Source: Lachnospiraceae bacterium (GTDB lineage Bacteria > Bacillota > Clostridia > Lachnospirales > Lachnospiraceae). Taken from it: a stretch of 8,414 nucleotides of DNA. The translations under genes were made by a program, and so were the position numbers. The notes under the pieces are model-generated. The model had not been told where the DNA came from. It saw nothing but the letters and a program-made list of their open reading frames with translations, and searched no databases. This document shows, one piece after another, positions 1 through 4,406 of the stretch. The stretch spans positions 1 through 8,414 of the forward strand of contig VSNR01000187.1 in NCBI GenBank assembly GCA_009774345.1, given 5' to 3'. Position 1 is the stretch's first letter. Every line of letters starts with the position of its first letter.

Positions 1-72
1 GATGAATATAGTGTACTCTATTCACAATCGGGTGAAAATCAATTTTTAGAAATTTTTAGAGGGCTGTCTTTG
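1..72. other. Left-edge intergenic DNA, no gene seen
   Basis: This AT-rich stretch lies upstream of the AraC-type gene, and I see no credible coding region in it. It contains a short inverted repeat, TTCAC at 21-25 and GTGAA at 32-36, and the 10-bp tandem repeat listed separately. Both could be operator material for the adjacent promoter, but that is inference. Whatever gene lies further left is outside the window. Confidence 0.5.
41..60. repeat. Perfect 10-bp tandem direct repeat upstream of AraC-type gene
   Basis: The decamer AATTTTTAGA occurs twice back to back with no mismatch. It ends 12 bp before the predicted -35 element of the promoter at 73-101. AraC-family proteins carry two helix-turn-helix units and often bind direct repeats of about one to two helical turns. 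An activator or autoregulatory site is therefore plausible. AT-richness makes chance occurrence a real alternative. Confidence 0.45.
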
Positions 73-101
73 TGGACAAAATATCTAAATTCTGCTATAT
101 T
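73..101 (+). promoter_or_regulatory. Predicted sigma-A promoter of the AraC-type gene
   Basis: A -35 element TGGACA (73-78) and a -10 element TATATT (96-101) are separated by 17 bp, the optimal spacing. Transcription would start near 108, giving a very short leader that contains the ribosome site GGGGAGA at 115-121. This placement also argues against a GTG start at 72, because that codon would lie upstream of the transcript. Confidence 0.5.
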
Positions 102-125
102 TTTAATATAGAAAGGGGAGAGCGT

Positions 126-992
126 ATGGGAAATACCAGACACTGTATTGATGATAACAAGTTATCCTGCTTTGACTCCGTCAAGCTCCTGTATGTCTCA
201 ACTTCAAAGTATGAGGGGGACTGGCAGAGTATTCTGCATTCCCATCCGTTTAGCGAACTGTTTTATGTGGTGCAGGGCAGCGGCTCCTTTATCACAGAGG
301 GCATGGAATTTTCGGTGGGAAAAAATGATCTGGTGATCATCAATCCAAACGTGCAGCATACGGAGAAGTCGCTGCCCACAGCGCCGCTTGAGTATATTGT
401 ACTGGGCATTGAGGGACTTTCCTTTTCCTTTGAAGAGATTGCCGCCACAAAAGAGGGGGTGTGCATGCAGACTGCATTTGGGGATGTGTACAAGTATAAC
501 ACGCAAAATTCAAATATATATGCGTACTTGAATATTCTGCTGGAGGAGATTCGCAAGAAGGCGGCAAACTATGAGACGGTGTGCCAGAACCTGCTCGAAG
601 TGATCATGATCTGTATGCTCAGAAATAACAATCTGTCGATCGTGCAGAGCAGCAATGCACTTTTGAACAGAGAGTGTACACAGATCAAGAATTATCTGGA
701 TGCAAACTATGCGGAGAATATCACGCTGGATATGCTGGCGTCACTCTCCCATATGAACAAGTACTATCTGGTTCATGCCTTCACGAAATGTATCGGCATC
801 TCCCCGATCACGTATCTTCTGCAAAAGAGAATACAGGAGGGCAAATCGCTGCTCGAATCCACATCCTATTCGATTTCCCAGATTTCGGCTGCCCTTGGGT
901 TCTCCTCACAGTCCTATTTTTCGCAGGCATTTAAAAAGGCGACAGGAAAGACGCCGGTGCAGTACCGGAATGCATTTAAATGGGGGCGGTGA
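126..992 (+). CDS. AraC-family transcriptional regulator with N-terminal cupin domain
   Basis: This 288-residue protein has the standard AraC-family layout. Residues about 25-85 form a cupin-like ligand-sensing domain with H38, H40, E44 and H78 in the usual positions of the family. The C-terminus carries the double helix-turn-helix, with the first helix pair at about 199-225 and the second at about 248-281. The second contains the family pattern of a conserved GFSSQSYFSQAFKK stretch followed by GKTP. It should be a cytoplasmic DNA-binding regulator whose ligand is often a sugar, but the ligand cannot be read from the sequence. The start at 126 is chosen because GGGGAGA (115-121) sits 4-5 nt upstream; the frame stays open further upstream to a GTG at 72 without a ribosome site. 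The gene stands alone, with its own promoter, and its target is not evident. Confidence 0.93.
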   Translation: MGNTRHCIDDNKLSCFDSVKLLYVSTSKYEGDWQSILHSHPFSELFYVVQGSGSFITEGMEFSVGKNDLVIINPNVQHTEKSLPTAPLEYIVLGIEGLSFSFEEIAATKEGVCMQTAFGDVYKYNTQNSNIYAYLNILLEEIRKKAANYETVCQNLLEVIMICMLRNNNLSIVQSSNALLNRECTQIKNYLDANYAENITLDMLASLSHMNKYYLVHAFTKCIGISPITYLLQKRIQEGKSLLESTSYSISQISAALGFSSQSYFSQAFKKATGKTPVQYRNAFKWGR

Positions 993-1003
993 CTTGAATT
1001 TCA

Positions 1004-1032
1004 TTGACAGCATTTTGCATGAGGCGTATAAT
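1004..1032 (+). promoter_or_regulatory. Fully consensus sigma-A promoter of the three-gene operon
   Basis: TTGACA (1004-1009) and TATAAT (1027-1032) match the consensus at all twelve positions with a 17-bp spacer. Transcription should begin near 1039, about 30 nt before the ATG at 1068. The promoter lies directly after the AraC stop codon and should be strong and constitutive unless repressed. It probably drives the genes at 1068, 1595 and 2219. Confidence 0.8.
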
Positions 1033-1067
1033 TATTTCGTATAATAGTTACGTAATGGAGGAAAACA

Positions 1068-1571
1068 ATGGCGGGATTTGACAAGGATGCCTTTTGGCTC
1101 AAAATATTATCCTTATATCATGAGGCAAAAGAAAATAATTATGTTTTGAAGCTGGATGAAGAACGGGTGAGAGAGCTCAAATCGCTCTATATTGATTTGT
1201 ACATACCAATGGAGGAGCTGGGGCATTATGATGACGAGAAGATTATGAAGAAGCTGATGACAGCAGTCGTATCGGTCTATAAGGTTGACAAGGATACGAT
1301 GGGCAATGCCGGAGAGATTGTCCAGTTAGTCAACACAGTGAACTATGACGGCAGGAATATGTATATCCGCTTTGCCAAAATATCCCCGGTAAAGATGCGG
1401 CGTCTTGAGCTGGGGAGGACGAGGCAGCAGGTGGCAGAGCGGATGGGGTACAGTGTGGCAGCAGTCAGAAACTGCGAGGTTTCTTTCTGTGACTTGTCCA
1501 GACAGCCAGAAACGCTTGTACGAAAACTCGCAAAAGCACTGGAATGTGAACCCGAGGTATTTATGCAGTAG
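1068..1571 (+). CDS. Small protein with C-terminal helix-turn-helix (XRE-like) domain
   Basis: This 167-residue protein has a strong ribosome site, GGAGGA at 1057-1062, 5 nt before ATG. Residues about 108-165 resemble a Cro/C1 (XRE-type) DNA-binding domain, with the pattern MRRLELGRTRQQVAERMGYS followed by a recognition-helix segment and a terminal helix. The N-terminal hundred residues are charged and probably helical, but I do not recognise them. They may be an oligomerisation or partner-binding domain. The protein has no signal peptide or membrane segment and is expected in the cytoplasm. It is the first gene of an operon with a CheC-like phosphatase (23 bp downstream) and a YihY-type membrane protein. 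It may regulate its own promoter, which is inference. The N-terminal architecture is unusual for a phage-type repressor. Confidence 0.8.
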   Translation: MAGFDKDAFWLKILSLYHEAKENNYVLKLDEERVRELKSLYIDLYIPMEELGHYDDEKIMKKLMTAVVSVYKVDKDTMGNAGEIVQLVNTVNYDGRNMYIRFAKISPVKMRRLELGRTRQQVAERMGYSVAAVRNCEVSFCDLSRQPETLVRKLAKALECEPEVFMQ

Positions 1572-1594
1572 GAGAGAGAATTGGAGGTAGGTGA

Positions 1595-2215
1595 ATGGGT
1601 AGTTATGTGTTTTCTGAAATGGAAATAGACGCAATTGGGGAGATCTCAAATATTTGTCTTGGCAGTTCTGCATCGACACTCAGTATGCTGGTGCGGCAGA
1701 CTGTCGATATCACACCGCCCAGAGTGGAGATTGTAGAGAAGAGTGAATATACCAAGAATGTATCTTCCAAGAAGGTCTTTGTGAAGGTGAATTATGTGGA
1801 AGGCGTGAAGGGATGCAGTATCCTGATGCTGGAAGAACAGGATGCCAAGGCGATTGCAGACTTGATGATGGGCAGTGACGGCAGGGGAGACTTTGCCCAG
1901 ATGGATTTGAGCGATCTGCATCTGAGCGCAGTGTCGGAGGCGATGAACCAGATGATGGGCGCTGCGGCAACCTCCATGAGTGTCATGCTGGAGAGAAAGA
2001 CGGACATATCGATCCCGGACACAAAATTTATGGAGGATGGGGAATATCTGGCATACGAATTTCCCGATGATGACAAGTTCGTGAAAGTTGGCTTTAAGAT
2101 GAAAATCGGGAAGATCATAGACAGCCCTGTCGTACAGCTCTACCCGCATGATCTGGGCAAGGCGATCAGCGATCTGTTTCTTATCAAGAAGGCAAAAGAA
2201 AAGGAAAAGCAGTAA
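1595..2215 (+). CDS. Stand-alone CheC/FliY-type phosphatase-domain protein
   Basis: This 206-residue protein matches the CheC/CheX/FliY family, whose members dephosphorylate CheY-P. It carries both halves of the pseudo-symmetric fold with the catalytic pattern D/S-x3-E-x2-N: D12, E16, N19 near the start and S111, E115, N118 in the second half, each followed by a glycine-containing helix. The N-terminal stretch resembles the phosphatase part of FliY more than minimal CheC. A FliN-type C-terminal domain is absent; the protein ends in a lysine/glutamate-rich tail. It is cytoplasmic. The ribosome site GGAGGT (1583-1588) is 6 nt before ATG. No chemotaxis or flagellar genes are in the window, and its neighbours are a helix-turn-helix protein and a YihY-type membrane protein. 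Its substrate, a CheY-like or other receiver domain, is therefore unknown. Residues needed for activity are present, so I expect an active enzyme. Confidence 0.85.
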   Translation: MGSYVFSEMEIDAIGEISNICLGSSASTLSMLVRQTVDITPPRVEIVEKSEYTKNVSSKKVFVKVNYVEGVKGCSILMLEEQDAKAIADLMMGSDGRGDFAQMDLSDLHLSAVSEAMNQMMGAAATSMSVMLERKTDISIPDTKFMEDGEYLAYEFPDDDKFVKVGFKMKIGKIIDSPVVQLYPHDLGKAISDLFLIKKAKEKEKQ

Positions 2216-2218
2216 CGA

Positions 2219-3193
2219 ATGCGCAAGAAAAAACGAATTACCAGAAAAGAAATCAGAACCGTCTATGAGATTGGTTATAGTTTTGTACGGAAAGTAAAAT
2301 TTGACCACGTGTCCTCCTTTGCAGGGCACGCGGCTTTATTTTTGCTGATGTCTATTTTTCCGATGGCGATGTTCTGCATCTCTGTATTCAGTCATCTGCC
2401 GATTGACATGGGGCGGCTGACACAGTATTTACTGACAGTCATTCCAGAAGGCTCTCTTCCTCTTGTTAACCAGATTCTTGCGGAGGCCTATGCGGAGAGC
2501 ACGACGATGATGACCTCTTTTACTATGATAGTGATGCTCTTTTGCGCATCCAAAGGGGTGTATGCAGTCATCATCGGGATGAACGCAGTCTACGGCATCC
2601 GCGAGACGCGCGGAACGATGCTCCTGTATGCGCTTGCCGCCGCTTACGTGGTGATTTTCTTTGCGGCGATCGGGCTTATGATGGTCTTGATCGTGCTGGG
2701 AAATAATATATTCAACTGGCTGCTCCAGTTTGTGCCGGGCATGATTGTCTTTGACAGGCTGTTCCGCTATGGCAAATACCTGTGTATGCTGGTGTTTCTG
2801 CTGGTGTTTTTCCTGCTTGTATATACGAATGTTCCAGACAGGAGATCCAAGATACGCTATGAGTTTTTCGGCGCGCTTTTTTCTACGGTTGCATGGCTGG
2901 CATACTCGTGGGCGTTCTCCTTCTACATCAGCAATTATGCGAACTATTCCGTTACATATGGGAGCCTTGCAACAGTGGTGATCTTTATCCTGTGGCTGTA
3001 CGGCACCATGAATATCGTGTTTGTGGGGGCAGAGATCAATGTCGTCCTCCGCAAATTTGCAGAGTACGGCTACAACTACAGGCGTGCGTATGAATATTAT
3101 AAGGACAAATATCATGGCGAGCTGCTGGGGCAGAGGGGGATTGTGATCAAGCTCCGCGCAAGGAGGAGAACCGCACAGAAGAAGGATGGATGA
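2219..3193 (+). CDS. YihY/virulence factor BrkB family integral membrane protein
   Basis: This 324-residue membrane protein has about six hydrophobic segments, near residues 36-58, 96-118, 134-160, 185-202, 216-236 and 248-270. The N-terminal segment with a conserved alanine/leucine-rich run and proline (FLLMSIFP) fits the YihY/BrkB family. So does the C-terminal signature with YGSL, ILWLYG and GAEIN around 247-274. The ends are strongly basic, consistent with cytoplasmic location. The family is widespread but its biochemical function is not settled; an old assignment as a ribonuclease BN was withdrawn. The start is 3 nt after the preceding stop. The only ribosome site is a weak AAGGA about 13 nt upstream, so translation is probably coupled to the gene before it. 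No terminator is visible after the stop. Confidence 0.92.
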   Translation: MRKKKRITRKEIRTVYEIGYSFVRKVKFDHVSSFAGHAALFLLMSIFPMAMFCISVFSHLPIDMGRLTQYLLTVIPEGSLPLVNQILAEAYAESTTMMTSFTMIVMLFCASKGVYAVIIGMNAVYGIRETRGTMLLYALAAAYVVIFFAAIGLMMVLIVLGNNIFNWLLQFVPGMIVFDRLFRYGKYLCMLVFLLVFFLLVYTNVPDRRSKIRYEFFGALFSTVAWLAYSWAFSFYISNYANYSVTYGSLATVVIFILWLYGTMNIVFVGAEINVVLRKFAEYGYNYRRAYEYYKDKYHGELLGQRGIVIKLRARRRTAQKKDG

Positions 3194-3199
3194 GTAGAC

Positions 3200-3616
3200 T
3201 TACTCGTTGGTGATAATGACGAAGTTTGATGAAATATAGGCTTCAGAACCGTCGTAGAGAATCTTTGTCCAGCCGTTGTCCTGTATTTCGATAATGTCAA
3301 AGGTGGTTCCCTCCTCCACGGTATCGAGTACCTTGGCATCCGCTGAGGCAGCGTCTCGGATATTGACCCTTGTGGAAGTCTTGCCATGCTTCGTGTCCGT
3401 GTGTTCCTTTGGCGGTTCTGCTTCACTGACGAGTGAGGCGGTTTCCGCTGGCTGTGTTTCCATAATGTTGACAACCTCTGTGATCACAGCAGTCTCAGGC
3501 TCGTTGACGATCACATAGCGTGGTCTGGTCACGATACAGAATATGAGAAAACAGATGGATATCGACATAATGGCTATGATGCACAGTAAGATTGTATTGA
3601 TTGTTGTTTTTTTCAT
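3200..3616 (-). CDS. Membrane-anchored bacterial SH3-domain protein
   Basis: This 138-residue protein has a short basic N-terminus and one hydrophobic segment (about 7-29), which anchors it with the C-terminus outside. A variable acidic, threonine/glutamate-rich linker (about 35-78) follows, then a bacterial SH3 (SH3b) domain at about 80-135. The domain shows the typical VNIRDAAS start, a GT turn and a W-K core, ending in AYISSNFVII. SH3b domains usually bind cell-wall peptides or act as wall-targeting modules. No catalytic domain is present, so a structural or wall-sensing role is likely. The start is placed at 3616 because GAGGTG (plus-strand 3623-3628) lies 6 nt upstream. An ATG 14 codons earlier has no such site. 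The gene converges on the YihY gene with 6 bp between stop codons. Confidence 0.87.
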   Translation of the reverse strand: MKKTTINTILLCIIAIMSISICFLIFCIVTRPRYVIVNEPETAVITEVVNIMETQPAETASLVSEAEPPKEHTDTKHGKTSTRVNIRDAASADAKVLDTVEEGTTFDIIEIQDNGWTKILYDGSEAYISSNFVIITNE

Positions 3617-3704
3617 TGATGTCACCTCGAATTTATGCGTAAAGTAAGTTCTCATCATGCGGTATTTGCACCAAAACGGGCAGCATGGATCAAATATTAG
3701 AATT

Positions 3705-3733
3705 AGTATAGCCTATGCGGTTTCAATTGGCAA
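3705..3733 (-). promoter_or_regulatory. Predicted sigma-A promoter of the SH3-domain gene
   Basis: Read on the minus strand, TTGCCA (3733-3728) and TATACT (3710-3705) are spaced by 17 bp. Transcription would begin near 3698, about 80 nt before the chosen ATG. Nothing else upstream on this strand competes as well. Confidence 0.6.
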
Positions 3734-3875
3734 GAAATCACAGTTTAAAAATTATATTCTAACAAATTAGTAACAATATTGTAACAATCTAATAAAGTAA
3801 GAATAAAAGTTAATGACATTGAGAGCGAACAGTAACAACAAAAGATATAAATAAATAGAAAAAATCATTTATGAG
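3734..3875. other. AT-rich intergenic stretch, no gene seen
   Basis: This stretch between the divergent SH3 and tRNA-Thr promoters is very AT-rich and has no coding potential on either strand. Its only visible structure is the pair of phased GTAACAAT repeats listed separately, plus a related GTAACAAC at 3832-3839. It could hold regulatory sites or upstream promoter elements. Confidence 0.5.
3770..3788. repeat. Two GTAACAAT direct repeats with 11-bp period
   Basis: GTAACAAT occurs at 3770-3777 and 3781-3788, one helical turn apart. The pair encloses a perfect 10-bp palindrome, ACAATATTGT (3773-3782). OmpR/PhoB-class response regulators commonly bind direct repeats of about 11-bp period. The arrangement would suit such a site about 40 bp upstream of the -35 element of the SH3 promoter. 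The stretch is AT-rich, so chance is possible. Confidence 0.3.
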
Positions 3876-3904
3876 TTGACACAGGGTAAAGTTTATGATA
3901 TCAT
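3876..3904 (+). promoter_or_regulatory. Predicted promoter of tRNA-Thr
   Basis: TTGACA (3876-3881) and TATCAT (3899-3904) are separated by 17 bp. The start would be near 3911, giving a leader of about 30 nt before the mature tRNA. The -10 region is embedded in a perfect 12-bp palindrome, TATGATATCATA (3894-3905). Confidence 0.65.
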
Positions 3905-3939
3905 ACTTTTCGGACATAGCAGAAAACTGCTATGAACAA

Positions 3940-4012
3940 GCTGCTATAGCACAGTCGGTAGTGCGCAACATTGGTAGTGTTGAGGTCACCGGTTCGATTC
4001 CGGTTAGCAGCT
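3940..4012 (+). tRNA. tRNA-Thr (anticodon GGU, reads ACC/ACU)
   Basis: A complete 73-nt cloverleaf is visible. The acceptor stem GCTGCTA pairs perfectly with TAGCAGC (4005-4011). The D stem is GCAC/GTGC around a loop with the conserved GG. The anticodon stem CAACA/TGTTG encloses TTGGTAG, giving GGU at 3973-3975. The variable loop is AGGTC, and the T stem ACCGG/CCGGT encloses TTCGATT. The discriminator is T at 4012 and CCA is not encoded; a seven-T run (4012-4018) follows directly. The D stem and the G at the last anticodon-loop position are slightly unusual, but every stem is fully paired, so the gene should be functional. Confidence 0.95.
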
Positions 4013-4097
4013 TTTTTTGTTGCCCAAATAGTATTCTTTCATTAATATTTTATGATTTAAACACATTTTTGACACATTTATTGGGTATAGTAATAGA

Positions 4098-4180
4098 CAG
4101 ATAGTTGAAACACTCACTATCTCCCCCCTCATAAGAAAATATGCGATAAGAGTCAGGTTTTTCCTGGCTCTTATTGTTTT
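4098..4180 (+). ncRNA. Candidate small RNA with unpaired C-run and terminator
   Basis: A hairpin AGATAGT (4099-4105)/ACTATCT (4116-4122) with a 10-nt loop is followed directly by a C-run (4123-4128). A short A-rich linker and a strong terminator hairpin (4146-4180) come next. A hairpin, unpaired C-rich stretch and terminator is the layout of several Firmicute regulatory RNAs that bind ribosome sites. A TTGACA at 4069-4074 lies upstream, with poor -10 candidates (TAATAG at 16 bp spacing, or TATAGT at 11 bp), so the start is uncertain. The stretch could instead be the 3' trailer of the tRNA-Thr transcript. No homologous family was recognised. Confidence 0.35.
4146..4180 (+). terminator. Rho-independent terminator
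   Basis: The stem ATAAGAGTCAGG (4146-4157) pairs with CCTGGCTCTTAT (4163-4174) over 12 bp with one G-U pair. The loop is TTTTT, and the downstream tail TGTTTT is rich in T. It would end either the tRNA-Thr transcript or a separate small RNA. The other strand also forms the stem but has a poorer tail. Confidence 0.8.
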
Positions 4181-4209
4181 ACTCACGACAGATGAAATCT
4201 GCCGTGAGT
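4181..4209. repeat. 29-bp inverted repeat after the terminator
   Basis: The arms ACTCACGACAGAT and ATCTGCCGTGAGT are complementary over 13 positions with a single A/C mismatch on the plus strand. On the minus strand that position is a G-U wobble, so the hairpin is better there. The loop is only GAA. No T-run follows on either strand, so it is not a terminator. It may be an operator or part of a dispersed repeat. Confidence 0.6.
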
Positions 4210-4305
4210 ATCGCGTCAACTGCATCCGCAAAATGGCATATTTCCCTGTGCGGTAGTGTGAGTCTTTGCGACCGCCTGTATATTTGCCACAACTCATAAT
4301 ATTTA
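4210..4305. other. Non-coding stretch before the kinase promoter
   Basis: No protein gene is supported here. The composition is less AT-rich than the flanking intergenic DNA. Short complementary pieces (CCGCA/TGCGG, GCGGT/ACCGC) suggest local RNA structure. Together with the inverted repeat at 4181-4209 it could be one structured or repeated element. A minus-strand open frame crosses it but also runs into the tRNA and lacks protein features. Confidence 0.4.
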
Positions 4306-4334
4306 TTGACCGAAAACTTGGAATCGCGTATAAT
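4306..4334 (+). promoter_or_regulatory. Promoter of the kinase and binding-protein operon
   Basis: TTGACC (4306-4311) and TATAAT (4329-4334) are separated by 17 bp, one base off the full consensus. Transcription would start near 4341, giving a leader of about 66 nt before the kinase ATG. Confidence 0.75.
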
Positions 4335-4348
4335 ATCATACAATGATA
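4334..4348. promoter_or_regulatory. Palindrome over the transcription start, possible operator
   Basis: TATCAT (4334-4339) and ATGATA (4343-4348) are perfect inverted repeats with an ACA spacer. They overlap the end of the -10 element and the predicted start site. A protein bound here would block initiation. The same half-sites occur fused in the tRNA-Thr promoter palindrome, so an AT-bias origin cannot be excluded. Confidence 0.35.
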
Positions 4349-4406
4349 CTTTTGGTTATGAGGAACTGTCTAACAGATCCTAGTTGATGTAGGGCGGGGA
4401 GAACGT

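Noticed and set aside
72..125. GTG at 72 as an earlier start of the AraC-type gene
   Set aside because: It has no ribosome site and lies inside the predicted promoter, whereas ATG at 126 has GGGGAGA at ideal spacing and gives the normal family length.
1595..2215. Part of a flagellar or chemotaxis gene cluster
   Set aside because: No other motility gene is present in the window; the family match alone does not establish that context.
1646..2329. Long minus-strand open frame opposite the CheC-like gene
   Set aside because: Histidine/leucine-rich antisense shadow of a well-recognised gene, without start signals.
2429..3115. Long minus-strand open frame opposite the YihY gene
   Set aside because: Antisense shadow of a clear membrane-protein gene; charged, histidine-rich composition with no family resemblance.
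3617..3658. Fourteen-codon N-terminal extension of the SH3-domain gene
   Set aside because: The ATG at 3616 has GAGGTG 6 nt upstream and starts directly before the membrane anchor; the extension adds no feature.
4012..4018. Seven-T run after tRNA-Thr as a terminator by itself
   Set aside because: There is no dedicated GC-rich hairpin directly before it apart from the tRNA itself; the hairpin at 4146-4180 is a much better terminator, though partial termination at the T-run is possible.
3895..4104. Plus-strand 69-residue open frame
   Set aside because: It is a read-through of the tRNA-Thr gene and its flanks, with no ribosome site; the peptide is the typical false translation of a tRNA.
4004..4339. 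Minus-strand 111-residue open frame across the kinase upstream region
   Set aside because: It runs through the terminator hairpin, the inverted repeat and the 3' end of the tRNA, has no recognisable domain, and begins inside the kinase promoter. Kept only as possible repeat-element content.
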